Source of the DNA: Cristatella mucedo
Lineage: Eukaryota; Bryozoa; Phylactolaemata; Cristatellidae
NCBI GenBank assembly: GCA_009760855.2
Contig: WPIO01000199.1
Span: forward strand, 312,001 to 376,000
Direction: 5' to 3'
DNA: 64,000 bases
Positions within the stretch are counted from its first letter, which is position 1. Every line of letters starts with the position of its first letter. Positions 44,944 to 56,999 of this stretch are shown here, one piece after another. The notes beneath the pieces are model-generated. The model was not told where the DNA came from. It worked only from the letters and a program-made list of their open reading frames with translations, and searched no databases. The translations under genes and the position numbers were made by a program.

Positions 44944-45835
44944 TGACATCCACACATTATTGGCAGGAGACTTTCTCAAACTAAAATTCGATTAAAACCA
45001 TCCTGCTAACTATTGGCCTAACCAAGTTTGGTTATGAAGTCGGAAAGTTTAGAGCTCAAAATTGACTCTGCCAGTATATCTCCCGTTGAATCTGCATGAA
45101 ATGTAAGTGACATCTTCAAAGTCACCTCTAATTATGTGGCAACATCGGGTCCAATCAAGTATACCTACTTTAAGCTGCATTAGATTTATAAATCTGGCGA
45201 TTGCTTAGAAAGGGATACTGCATCTAAATTCATGCATGCATTTATGACATCTCGTCTTGACTTCTGTAATTTTCTTCTTGCTGGTCTACTGACCAATCGT
45301 GTGCTTACAGTCAGTGGGAAGGGCTGCAGCCATGCTTATCTTTCGTGAGCTTCAAAGTTACCACATCAGATTACTTCTTTCCGACCTGCACTGACTCTCA
45401 GTCAAGAAGCACACCGAATGCAAGGTTCTTAAACCAACTTTAGTCTTCATTATTTCGTTCCAGATTATCAGATTATTCCCCCTAACGTACTAATGATAGT
45501 ACCACTAGCTTGTTGGAAACGGATCGATTAGCTACGCCCAGTTCAAACACCAACTCGTCTTTATACCGTGCCTTCAGTTCATAAACTCCCAAAACGCGAA
45601 ATCCACATCTGGCTGGTGTCATGGCACTTAATGACATATAAAAAGAAAGTAAAAACGCACGCATTATTCACTGTACTTAGCGAGTTTCTGTGACTTTTCA
45701 TTGTGGTATGATCAATGCTGACACCGTGCATGCTGCCACTAACTATACTTGCATGCATACCCTATGCTAGCCACCTCCAACAGATTTAAGCTTTTAGAAA
45801 TTGAGCATGTATTATTATGATTATTAAGATTTTGT
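44944..45835 (+). mobile_element. LINE family A copy A15, degraded
   Basis: Starts just after the YADD region (DIHTLLAGDFLKLKFD, the AANFLKLNDDKT segment) and follows the family to the 3' UTR (ATGCTGACACCGTGCATGC at about 45715) and a short ATTATTATG tail. Many stops. The 5' truncation point coincides with the end of the (GT)n run. Confidence 0.7.
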
Positions 45836-46560
45836 GTGGGCCACAATATTGCTTACTGCAATACACGATCCCATTTCGAGTATTGACTACTTATAGTGTA
45901 GTATCGACAATACTTTCGAGTATTGATTCTAAGCACACACCTTGGACTGTAGAAGGTTGTCACCAAATTTTCCACACCAGTACATCAGACAAACCGGCTG
46001 CATCGCCATAAGCCCCCACGGCGTTCCACATGATGCTTTCGTTGCATATTAACGGTCAATTTGTTGTAATCTGAATGTATAGTGATGAATTGCCGTAATG
46101 ATTGCACCTCGTGTACCTCGTCATTGGACACTGTCGTCGCCATCATTGTGGTTGAGAAGAATCGGCTGGAGAGCAGAAGTCATTATTAGGATAACGCGGG
46201 GAAGGGGGATTCATGCCACCTCTGTGCAAGCCCTTGATCCCACGTCGGTCTTGTCTCCATCAGACTTTCCACAAGGGTCACTATAGAAATGTATGGTCTC
46301 ACATGAAGTCTTAAGGAGCGTTGAGATCAGGCGGCGATCACAAGGGTAAGAGACTATATTTATGTACAGCCCCTCACTCTCAGCAGACTTGTTCAAAGGC
46401 CAATTAAAGCGGACTCGTGAAACCCCAAGCTTAATCACTAAATCAATGTCGATGCTAGGCAGCTTCGAGGCTGCGATTCATAACACCAGGCCAGATGTGA
46501 GTGGGATTGAGGTCTACGACCGGTGGAGAAACTTTCAAAGCCTTGAGTAGGAAAAGCCAA

Positions 46561-46561
<1 letters not shown>
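45836..46561. other. No confident feature
   Basis: A minus frame (46211-46438) includes SAESEGLYINIVSYPC, weakly like an Ig C-terminal half, without fitting splice sites. Confidence 0.3.

Positions 46562-46653
<92 letters not shown>
46562..46653. repeat. (GA)n microsatellite
   Basis: GA run with one GTA interruption at 46595-46597. Confidence 0.98.
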
Positions 46654-46657
<4 letters not shown>

Positions 46658-46999
46658 AGAGGCAACAGTGATCACGAAGCACTCCGCTAGGAGAAACGAG
46701 ATGCAGAGCGACTCCCAGAGTACGTTCTGATCAATTAATCGATAGTAAAGTCCTAATGTCGAGGCAGCCAGTCGATAAAAGCATCTCTTTGCCTGTCTCA
46801 AAGCTCAGCAGAAAACGATAAAACTACATTTTACCTGTCTCTAATCAATAGGCACACAAGTAGGAAAAGTAGAAAATGTTGATGCTTTCATGGTTCGAAA
46901 CTACCCACAACTAACAATTCACCAGTCCCGTTTCCATTTGAATACAAAAGATACTTATTGCCAATTAAACGGTAGCAATGCTCATACACTCCTGCATTT

Positions 47000-47230
47000 T
47001 AAATGCATCGTTTTTTCTTGAAGTGCTAGCTTAAGGTAATTGATTTTACAGCCTCTATTATGAAGTTGCAAAAGCTGTGTAGTTCTCGCGTTGACTGTTA
47101 TTGTGTACGAGTACGGCTTGCTTTTTACAAGATTCCATAAAATACCTGGATCGCTAAGTGCAACCACTTTACCCTTTAGCTCACACTCTGAAGACATCCC
47201 TATACCTTCCAAAAGTAGAGGCTTTTATTG
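47000..47230 (-). CDS. Candidate Ig N-terminal half-domain
   Basis: The minus frame reads PLLLEGIGMSSECELKGK and then DPGILWNLVKSK. The Cys-to-Trp spacing and the E-G-x(4)-S-x-C motif fit Ig strands A'-B-C. It is followed by YSYTITVNARTTQLLQL. Acceptor (AATAAAAG) and donor (AGGCT|GTAAAA) are weak. It lies 7 kb upstream of R1 exon 1 on the same strand, so it would belong to another gene of the same kind, or be a relic. Confidence 0.35.
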
Positions 47231-47904
47231 TGACGGCTGCGGCTCTTGGTCCTCTTTCCAGAAGAGAGCTTTTAATGCTTAAACTTTGCTGCAGCGCCGT
47301 ACTTCAAGAACTTTTGGTGCCATATATGCATGGCGAAAGTTGTGTAATTACAATTGGGGTACTGTCTTATGCAGATTTATTTTTCTAGCACACACGTGGA
47401 AAGATTATTATATATTTTTTGACTAATGAAAATTCTGGCATTTTGATTGTAAGCTGAACCTACATGAGAATCAGCCAAGATGCCGAACCGCCTTGGAAGA
47501 AGCCACATACTTCACTCAGGGGATCAAGAGGGATTTGACTGTCACCTGACATACATCGATTAATGGAGGAGAGCGGCCCTTGTCCAATGATTGCTTGGAC
47601 TCGGACTTGGGCTGAGCTGCTGCAGCTAATGGTGCGATTTCGAACACTCAGAAGCCGCCGCCACGTGGCTTCTGCTCACATAAGTGTTCTCTCAACAGGC
47701 GATAAAATAGAGCTGGTCCTCGGAGCGCCACTCTCATTGTGAGGCATCAGCCTCTGTGCTTGTAATATCGAAGCAGACGTTGTCAGAGATTGTTTTGTCA
47801 TGGCGGATTCCCTTTAAAGGAGATCTGCTTACAGCTTTTCCAACTGCATGATTTCTAGCTCATCCGGGTCCGTGTCCTTATGCAAACGAATAGACCCCTA
47901 CGGT
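47231..47904. other. No confident feature
   Basis: Nothing recognised in either strand. Confidence 0.35.
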
Positions 47905-48090
47905 GAGCCGTGATGGCATGCTAGGTAAGGCTGTTGCTTTCATGCCCTCGGTCCCGAGGTTGTGGGTTTGATTCCTGATGTAGGCGATTCTTTATCGCCT
48001 CTGCAAGCAGTGGTGATAGCCGTAAAGGCTCTTCTGTCGCTGTACAATAAGAGGCTGTTTAATCAGCTAGGATTTATTTTATTTATTTAG
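47905..48090 (+). mobile_element. tRNA-derived SINE S2
   Basis: A-box-like TGGCATGCTAGG at 47914-47925 and B-box GGTTTGATTCC at 47965-47975 with normal spacing, i.e. an internal RNA polymerase III promoter. They are followed by a unique body with a GGCGATTCTTTATCGCC hairpin and a tail (AAGAGGCTGTTTAATC, then TTTATTTTATTTATTT). The body and tail match S1 at 6.1 kb. Most complete SINE in the window. Confidence 0.7.
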
Positions 48091-49730
48091 TTACTTGCAG
48101 TCGTTAAGGAGGCATGAACCTCCCAAAAAATCTACCTCGGATTTATAAAAAGCCATAGATGCCCAAACGCTTTGCAGGTTGCCTGCTTGTGCTTGCTGTG
48201 TTAGCTCTCTGTAAGAAACCGGGCGGCCGTGAGTTTCTGCCGGTCTAGGCTTGGAGCACCTGAAACACAGACTTAGAGACAAAGGGACTTCCTGCTATTG
48301 CTGCTGCCTTGAGGCTAATGAGTAACGGCACATCAGGCGGTTCATTTCAAAATGGCTGCAGTTTCGGAAAAGTTCTTGTGGCTTTTTTACTCGCAGATAT
48401 GCTGCATACTGCACTGCATCAATGTTCCTGCCCATGCCGAAGATCGAGGTAGGATTCTATCAATTCGCAGCTTTCCATCACCAAGAAGATTCTCACACTC
48501 CTATTGACGGGCTAACTAAGCCCAATTCATGAGTTAGACCAAACGAGCTTTTTCGGAGGTTGTTTACTGCCAAGATCGGATTAAAAACCTTTGCAATCTA
48601 ACCGAATTGATCCACAACTAACAGCCTGCCGCACGAGTATACTGCGGCAAACACAGAGAAGCCCATGGGACAAAAACACTGCAGACTTCCTGACAGCAGA
48701 GTCTCCCCAGAGTCTGATCTAATCCACAAGTCCTTCAAGGTTTTTCTAAAGAAAAGCTGTAATTTGACTGTCTTATCATCGGAAATGTAAGGCAGCCACT
48801 GAGTAAGCACAGGTCGGAATTGGGTTGCTCGCCCGGAAGTAATTTTGACAGGTGAAGGATTTCGTCAAAACAGTTTACGGATCATAGATCATAGATCATA
48901 GGCTTGTGCTAACGAGTCACTGGTCTCGCAAGCAGCAAGACAAGCACATGTTTAAACAATCGGACTCAAACCGTTGCTTCAAAGCTTCGGCATAGGAGCT
49001 CTAGCCATCTTTCTGGCACTATCTGGTTGCCCTGTCCGGAAAGACGGCTGTTGTCCCTCGTCTAACCCCATTCCGTACTGAGGTCTTAAGTGTGGTTTTT
49101 GTTTCTATGTGTGCATGATCCGATCGAAGACACTGGGCTCGCTGGCACATTGCCAGTGCAGGCAGACCGGTAGTGCCCTAAACTACGCCAAGGTCAAACA
49201 GCTGGATTCTGTGGCCTAGGGACAGGCAGATGGTTAGCTGTGGTCTGACTGCTGTATTTTATCCACAGGCCAGCTTTGTCCTCCAGCCAACTCAAACGAT
49301 GACTTGTTGTTGGGAGGAAGTGGGCAGAAGGGAACCCCAACTGAAGACAGGGTAGTCGAGTGGGAGTAGGGGCCCAAGGGAGCCGTACGCTCTTAGGTTC
49401 AGTGGGTTGTATTAAACTGTTGGTGGTGGTCATCGGCTGGCTCTCTGCTGTGCGAATCAAGACTACATTAGGCAAGGACAGAGGTCACGGACAGCATCCT
49501 CTTTGCGGCAGTGAAACGTGAATCCTAGTTCAGTAGGTGCGTCTCGTCTTGCTTTTTTAAGCGTCCGACAATAAAACGATATATCGTGCCCTGCACTGTG
49601 CCATCTGCTGCAAGGTCCTGGCAGAAGACAGCTCAGTGGCACACTCGCTCACACTGATGCATTACAGCTCTTATTCTGCAGAATCATTGAAACTGTCTGC
49701 TTTTCATGCGGCAGCTATCACTGCAGGTAC
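48091..49730. other. No confident gene
   Basis: A minus frame (48598-48810) is protein-like (SGETLLSGSLQCFCPMGFS) but unidentified. ATCATAG is repeated three times at 48884-48901. No other feature. Confidence 0.3.
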
Positions 49731-49732
49731 GT

Positions 49733-50165
49733 CAAAAGCAGCAGCCGAAGCTGCGTTAGCAGCAGCCTGCATAGCCATCAGAATCAGCAGCAGCAACAGC
49801 AGCATCAGCACCTGCATCAGTTTGTTTTTGCATGCTGACCCTGTGCCTATCACCCATAACCATGTTATTCAATTGGATATCCAGCATTATATTACTCAAA
49901 ATTCCATTGCTTTTCTCTTTGCAGCAAATGTAAAGCATCTAGAAAGAGATTGAGTTCTCTGAGTCCACTGTATCAAGTGTATTATTGTTATTATTATTAC
50001 CTGAATCAGCATCATCAGCATTTGTGTCAGTACAAGCATCAGCACCAGCATTAGCATCCGCGGCCACGGCTGCAGCTGTACGCCCACAAGCAGCTGTGGC
50101 AGTGGCAGCTGCTGCGGCTGCAGCAGACGCAGCAGAGGCAACTGCGACGGTGAAGGTGGCTAAAC
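49733..50165 (+). repeat. GCA/CAG-type trinucleotide-rich array, interrupted
   Basis: Imperfect GCA/CAG/TCA triplets at 49733-49820 and 50000-50160 encode Ala- or Ser-rich frames. The array is interrupted by LINE fragment A16. The longest frame (49985-50263) is Ala/Val-rich without motif. It is more likely a triplet repeat than a gene. Confidence 0.6.
49821..49999 (+). mobile_element. LINE family A 3'-end insertion A16 with target-site duplication
   Basis: A 179-bp 5'-truncated copy: 3' UTR end, terminus AAATGTAAAGCATCTAG and (ATT)n tail. It is flanked by CCTGCATCAG (49811-49820) and CCTGAATCAG (50000-50009), a 10-bp duplication with one mismatch, within the triplet array. Confidence 0.85.
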
Positions 50166-50263
50166 CAATAGCCCAGCCGCCACGGCCTGCCACGCCTAGC
50201 TGTGTATGTGTCACTGCTCGATGGAGCATTGGTACGGACCCGACCCTCAACCCTAAACCGTAA

Positions 50264-51375
50264 CCTGATCGGCAAGTTAAAGTGATGAGCTCTTTTTTTT
50301 AAATCCGGGCGTTGTATAAGGAGGAATCATCGGGCTCTTGGTCAACATGGTTTTAATAATAATAGTCGGGTGCTATTCAGCAAATTAAAGGGGAGGTAAG
50401 AATGATGCACCACGGTGATATTTAAAGCTCGAGATTCTCCTTGTGTCCAAGGGGCAAGATTTTAGCAGTTCGGGTCTCTTTCTAGAAACATGCCACCGAG
50501 TCTCTCAGCTCTCCCTTTAAATTGCTACTGGTACTTGAACCTGCTCGAGAGAAGGGGTAGGGCCCTGCACTTCTCTAACACCCTGTGCAGTTAAAAGATA
50601 TAGCACACCGCGGTCTGCTAAATGCTAATAACTAATACTAACGCTCAATGCTAAATGCATGGAAGACTGAGATCTCTGAGCAGAGATCAGTCTGGATTGC
50701 AAGATTATTGAGGGCCTTTAGGTAAGTGAGAAATATCTGGAAACGATTGGCACGTAGAGAGGCCAGATGCCTTGACTTCCAGTGAGCGCCAAACTATGTA
50801 TCTAATTAATTAGTACCATTTTATCAGTAACTACGTGGATCATTACTTAGAGGTAGAGTAATTACCCGATAGTTTCATAGACATTTCAACTAAATTACTC
50901 CAGTTACATCTCAACGGAAATGCCTGCTTTCGAGGTGAAACAGCAGTACAATAGTCTGCTTTCTGCATTCAGATCCAATGATGACCAGTAAAACATCAGG
51001 AAGAATTGCATCGAATTAAATCTTGGTAGTCAAATGATACACTTAATGCCCTATCCTGATGGTGGGTTATGGATGCTGTATTTTTCCCAATACCTGCTTG
51101 CTTCTAAGGCTTCGAGCTAAGATTAACTTCAATAGCCTGAATGCATTAGGCTGTTGAAATATGTTCATGAGAGACAAACAAAACAGCAAACAACTCGAAC
51201 GTGAAATATTGAGGTTTTTAAGATTTCACGACTGGCTTTGAGATCTTGAATTTCCGGGAAGAAGTGGATAATTACTTTACTCGGCGTATTGGCCAGGGTG
51301 TCATTTAGTGAGGAGTAAAGAAGGGTACCGGAATATAATGTTAACTCATACATATATAGGTATTTGGTTGCATGT
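50264..51375. other. No confident feature
   Basis: Contains CCCTCAACCCTAAACC near 50242, a very short telomere-like word. Otherwise plain sequence. Confidence 0.35.
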
Positions 51376-51493
51376 ATTTGTGTGTGTGTGCGTGTGAGTG
51401 TGTGTGTGTGTGTATGTGTGTGTGTTTGCGTGCACGTGTGTGTGTGTGTTTGTGTGTATGTGCATGCATTTGGGAGTGTGAGTGTGTGTGTGT
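51376..51493. repeat. Imperfect (TG)n microsatellite
   Basis: TG run with scattered CG, AT and TT units, older than the (GT)n at 44.7 kb. Confidence 0.95.
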
Positions 51494-52269
51494 TCTCTCA
51501 GCTGCCAGATACTCTGGACACGCCAAACAGCTGAGATAATTGGCATAAATGCAGATGCACTGCATTGCAAGTACTTGCTCATCAATAGCCGTCAGAGTTG
51601 CCATTCTTCCAAAATTTTGGAGGCTTCTGTGGCAAAGGTGAAATTCAAGCTAGCGAGATTAAATTTAGCCACTCGGACTCGTTGAAAAGAGCGAGCACTG
51701 GCAGTCTGTAGCTAAAATCATGATTACACAAAAGTTTACCTAAAATAGTTTGTTCTTATAGCTCTAAATAAGAGAACCCCTATTTAGTCACCCTACATAT
51801 GCAGCGGTTCTCGAACCCCCAATGACTATTGGCTAGGGCAAGTATATCACCTTGCTCGCTTCTAGAAGCGATCTGATGAATACGACGGCTTTCACTTTTT
51901 GGTTCGGCCGTCACGTGAATTTCTCACCTGTCCTAACTCCTTGCAACTCAAAGGGGTTAGCGACTTAAATTTCACTGCAGGCAGTGGTCTCCTCATGTCG
52001 TATATGTTTGCCTGTGAATGTTTAATAAAAATATTATATTTTTGTCGAAGGCTATGGGTAGCGATTGAGCGGCGATGGATCAACTTCGCACTTCGTGACT
52101 TGGATCAGGAGTATACCTTCATGCAAGCCATGACCCCTAGTTTTGCTGTGACGCTTGCACAAGCGGACTTACGAAATTTTGAATGCAGGTAGGGGAATAC
52201 TAAAAAGTATAGCCGAGACAGAACCATTTAGCTAGTTGATTCTTTTAAAAGCCAGCTTTGAAGAGCTAC
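51494..52269. other. No confident feature
   Basis: Short plus frames at 51482-51685 and 51899-52192 have no motif. Confidence 0.35.
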
Positions 52270-54780
52270 TCTTAGATATGGATCGAAAGTAAAGGCTAGG
52301 AGTGGAAGCAGTTTTGTTAACGAAGCTTTTTAAATTTAATTAGCTGTCGATGACAGCACCCAAATTCCGAGCACACGGCTTTGATAGAAAATAGCACCAC
52401 CTGTCGGCAGAGCAAAGCCTTCTACTCTAGCAACACTCTCTTGGTGTCCTGTGAGTAGTAGTTCCGTGTATCTAGTCGGTTAGTCTTAGGAAATTTGCTT
52501 ACATCCAGGATTCAATGTCTGCAAGGCTACGAGTCAGCTTATCAGTTACTCCGGCAGATTCAGACTGCTTAATTTACAGATACAGCTAAGTATCACCCCC
52601 ATGAAAGTGATAGCCTATTTTATTGGAAGATTCCTTTTTCAGAAGGTGAAAGCCAAATGAAGAATAGAAAAGGTCCAATGAGTGACGTTAGTGGGACTCC
52701 ACACGGGACTGGTCTGTTTCATGTGACCTGAATCCACGAGGCACAGATTAAAAACCATTGGAAAAGTACAATTATAACCACGCTATGACCTCGTCTGAGG
52801 GATCCTTAGCTGTTCTCAAATGTTAAATTAGAATATTTTGATCTATAGCATCAAAGGCAGCTGATAAAGCTAGTTTGGCTAGAGCAGAAATATTCCTATC
52901 ATCATTGTGGCATGATATTATCGTTGGCACAAAGTTGAGCAGTTTACTGACATTTTGTCACTCGAACCCCGATTTTATTTTAATTTTATTCTTTCCAATT
53001 ACCTACCAGGTGCTTAGTGACAATTTATTTTTTCAAGCATATCTGACTAAAATTGAAAATGTAAACAGGGTGGCAGTTTGCAAGGACATCTATATCTAAC
53101 CCCGGCTTTAGAACCGTCGGTCTAACCCTGGCCAATTAGAAGGACTTTGATACAGCAATTTGCATTCCTAAACTTTATTTAGGTTAACTTTGCAAGGTGA
53201 AACCTCTAAAAATCTTTTGAGAAATGTCACAGGTTGCAATTCCACCATTTTTTCCGTCAGGGGGCATGATGGAGGCTCTAACGTTTGAATTTCAGTGAAG
53301 AAACCAGAAAATTGGTCGATCGAGCCCTAAACTCTAAAGGATTGAGACCTCCCAGAATTAGCCATCAAATTTTTCAATATCTTATGAATCTTTTGTAGTT
53401 CCGCTGAGTATTCTAACGAAAATAGCCCTGTATTTTATAAGCTTTTGGGTGTAGACTCGGGGGAAGTCTTTAAAATTCAAACGTAGGAACCCGACCAATA
53501 CTTCTTAAAGCAGCTTTCAAGGCTCTGCTTAAGCTTGGCATATTTTGGACTGAAAATAAAAGTAATTTTCAGGACTCATTAGTCGGGAAGAATGCACAAT
53601 AGCATGCTCCTCAAGGGCACTTCCAAGTGTTACCTTGACCGTATTTGTGATACTATCAAGGCTTTCATTCGATTCTGGTTGCAGATCAGGAACTGCTGCC
53701 TCATGTACGACTTTAAAAGTGTATCCTGGGCTATGCTTGTAAGTTACATCTCTAGATAATGTCAATTTTACCCTTAACCTACATACGTGCAGAAACAGTA
53801 AGCTAAACTGATCAATAAATTTAGAGGGTCAGAGCCCACACAGCAAGGTCAGTGTGCCAGAAATCCTTAGTGATGAATAGATATAGGATATGGCCACCGA
53901 CGTGAGTGGTACGATTAACGTACTAGACAGAATCAAAGTACTTAAGGCAATCAATAAATGAGCTGACCCTGCTGTTACTAGCTTTGTCAACGTGAACTTA
54001 GATGTCTTCTGCAATCACTAACAGCCTATCAAAAGCAAATATTTCCGTGAGGAACTCTGAGAACTTCTCTGTAAACAAGCTTTGTCAGCCAGATGGAGGT
54101 CAGTATATCACAACAATGAGCGACACTCTCTTTGCTAAGGACCTGATTGCGAAATATTCAAACGATAACCAATGCATGAAATTGCATATCTTGTAACGAA
54201 CAAATTTACTTATAACTATAGCAACACTGCCACCAACTTTTTTACTTCGCACAGACTGAAACGATGAGAACCCGGGTGGTATGGTCTCAAATATATAGCT
54301 ACCAGTGCAGGGAGTCATCCGTGTTTCGGTAAGCTAAAATGCATTTAGTCTCTCTTGGAATTACTTGTGGTTGATGGGTAACCCGTTGATGTTTAGCGAG
54401 GAGAAACAATTTACATGGCGAAATTTAAGATATGTACAATAACTCCGAGACGCTAATTAAGTGGCTTGGATTTTAGTCAGCATGTTGCCGGCCAGGCAGC
54501 TGCTGCTCATGTGAGTTTAGATTGAACCATAGTAAAAACCGCCGGTCGACCTTTCACAGCATGCTTCGGCACGACGGCTGAGCTACTAAAACGAAGAGTG
54601 CTAATTAGTCCGAGGTTTATTTCCGAACTGAAGGTAGAGCGAACGCAAGATGCAGGGAAGTTCTTACTGACCGGCCGAAATAGGGCTCGACAATAGGTAT
54701 TAACTAACCGCGGCACAACCTTATTTTCACCAGATTCTGTTGGAGTAGCATATCCGTGGAAAGCTCATGAACGATCACAA
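52270..54780 (-). mobile_element. LINE family B copy B2, near full-length L2-like relic
   Basis: Read from 54780 down. Start region at 54507-54716, then apurinic endonuclease-like segments, linker, RT, and the post-RT segment to about 52320. The RT region has LSAAFDAIDQNILI-like at about 52850 and a ruined catalytic box (HGGDT) at about 52590, followed by SLADIESWM-ANFLRL. Dozens of stops and shifts. It shares blocks with B1, including the stretch near 53210. It lies parallel to model R1/R2 but upstream of them. Confidence 0.8.
53870..54330 (-). pseudogene. LINE endonuclease domain relic
   Basis: In shifting frames: FSSFQSVRSKKVGGSVAIVI (54215-54280), an IYWPPSG segment, EKFSEFLTEIFAFDRLLVIA (about 54030-54090), HVDKASNSRVSSFIDCLKYF, and THVGGHILYLFITKDF (about 53850-53910). 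These are the APE-type endonuclease hallmarks RPP, x-GDFN-like and T-H-x(2)-G-H-x-L-D-L. The fold nicks target DNA for priming. Stops and substitutions (GDFN reads AEDI) show it is dead. Confidence 0.75.
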
Positions 54781-55164
54781 CCAAGACAGCTGCAGAATAC
54801 CAGAAGGTATTACGACGAAGTCGGGCAGTGGTCCCCTGTGTCACCCGAGTCTGTTCACTAAAATGGATAGAATGTCAACAAATGAGAACATTTATCGCAC
54901 GTTGAAGCGACGAAACTATATGCATATACTTGCTTTATAACTTGGATATGCAACCTGAACAAAGTCACGCAATTATGCGAAATTCGTCACTAACTCGAGA
55001 AGCAAAGTATCACGGTGCCTTCCTAGATTTTGTTGAGGCTATCGTGACCTTGCTGTACCACGACTACAAGGTCGCGTCACCTTGCTGCACCGCCACTACC
55101 ACAAAATTTATGCTTGCTGTTAACCGGCATGACGTTATCAAAGGGCACAGAAAGCTCTCCTCCA
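54781..55164. other. No confident feature
   Basis: A plus frame from 54930 (79 codons) has no motif or splice support. Confidence 0.3.
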
Positions 55165-55400
55165 GATGAATAATAATAATATTAATAATACATTTATATA
55201 GCGCCTTCTGCAAACTCAATCTCTCTAGGCACTTTAAAGATGCTGCGTATAAAGAATTACCAAATGTGCCGTTGTAAAATCCACAAGCAGCAGACATAGT
55301 GTAAGCAGGTACACGCACAGAAAGGATCAATCGTAAAGAATAACCAAATGCTGAAACAAAAAGACATTTGTTAAACTTTGTTCAAGTCATCATGTCGAGG
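55165..55400 (-). mobile_element. 3' end of another L2-like LINE
   Basis: (AAT)n tail, then TATATAGCGCCTTCTGCAAA and CTCAATCTCTCTAGGCACTT, the same type of hairpin terminus as family A but diverged. No coding part is assured. Confidence 0.65.
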
Positions 55401-56935
55401 GACGTTGTGACTTGCGTCAGTGGGAGCCCGGGGACTAAAGGCAGTGGTTTTAAGGTTCGTACCAGGTATGGCTAAACGATTTGATTTCTGCCTCGTACGA
55501 ACCTCAAACTTACCGGCAAACATTTCGTCACGCTTTATATCCAGAATTTACATTTTTGTTTAATGCCTCAGAGCTGATCTTCTTCATGGGCTGGTTTACA
55601 GCTAGGGAGCAGTTAAATAACACATCTGGCATCTTGATAAGTAATAGGATGAAGTAGAAAAATTGTGAGACGCACCAAGAGCACTGGCGCATGCTAAATC
55701 AGCTTCTCGGGGCGCGTAGAAACCAGCGTCATTGTGCGAACGGATGCTGCGGCAGCAGTAGCAACTGCCCGTCTCTCACGCAAAAAGTAATGTAGGATCG
55801 CCCGCAAATTGTAGGCCGAGCTCAGAATAAACGATGGAATTAATTCCGTGTATGACCGAAAAAAGCACTTGCTTATAACTATGAATGAGTTTTATAATCA
55901 GCTACCTCAGGTCCTGCCGACGTCCTATTGTCGAATGCTTCTGCAGATCGGCACTTTCGATAGTTGCGTAACCTTCCGCCTGTAGTTTTAGTTTAGTTTA
56001 GCTTAGCTTAGTTTTACTTTCACTTTATTGTGTCGTAGTTTTCCGCCTCGTTCCGGAAAAAAGCAGGTGAACTAGTACGAAACCACTTCACTGCCAGCTT
56101 GTGTTACGCTCTGGTTACTCCGGCATACTATTTTCGTAGCACACGATTACCGGCGCTACCTTCTCGGCCTTATTGGCAGTGTCAAAGTGGCTTCTCAAGA
56201 CGCCTACTTTCAAATAAAAGCACGCAGCAGCACTGTTGGTTCAAAACGTGGCAGCGAAATCTTCTGGGCTCAATAATCTTTTGCAGGAAAAATCCCAACT
56301 TCTGGCGAAGATAATACAAGGGCTTGAGCAATGCAACATCGTAGCCTTAGGTAGTTGGCCGCTGCAATCGCTCTGGAGCTTTGATGTTTCCATTTGCTCA
56401 CGAACCATCCAACTTTCGCTTCTCCCTCGCTTTCGCCAGCGCCTCACTGCGAGCAACTGGCGGCGGCGCCGGCAGCGGCGGCGGACGAGCCTGCACGAAG
56501 TAGTCCACAACCCAGCCTGAAATGGAGCGGGAATCGCCGATTTTTGTTTCGTGCGTAAAGCAAACAACAGATTGCTGTTATTTTGGAAAACACGAAGCTG
56601 TCATTATTAAGTGTTCAAAGATAATTAAGTAATGTATAAAACTCGAAGCAAATAAAGATTCCATAGGTCGTAAGTATCTATCCGCTGGCGAATCAATTGA
56701 GATTTTTGTGATGATGAAAAATTGCGTATGGCTACCTCCATCTTGAAACTCAAGCTCTGTCATCGGATACATTTTTTTAGTAGTTCAAAGAACAGAGATA
56801 TTCTTCACCCGGCTGTGAGAATAACAATATTATGGATGTACAGCCTGTTTCTTGATAGTGCCTTTCACACCAATTGCATTGTATCATCACCGTTGGCGCC
56901 ACACGAGCTTGTATTTCCTACCTTGTGGCCGTTTC
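55401..56935. other. No confident gene; CpG-rich patch
   Basis: At 56420-56500 the sequence is GC-rich with several CGGCGG units (an Arg-rich frame results). It may be a promoter or first exon, but I see no clear start or splice set. Confidence 0.3.
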
Positions 56936-56936
56936 C

Positions 56937-56940
56937 CCCC

Positions 56941-56999
<59 letters not shown>
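56937..56999. repeat. (TC)n(TA)n compound microsatellite
   Basis: CT run followed by a TA run, like 30357-30420. Confidence 0.95.

Noticed and set aside
47905-48000. tRNA gene
   Set aside because: A and B boxes are present, but no acceptor stem or anticodon arm can be paired, and the body recurs elsewhere as a SINE.
49194-49475. 93-codon minus ORF
   Set aside because: Pro/Thr-rich, no motif, and flanked by stops without splice sites.
56236-56567. Arg-rich ORFs at the CpG patch
   Set aside because: Opposite strands are both open and no start, splice or family evidence separates them.
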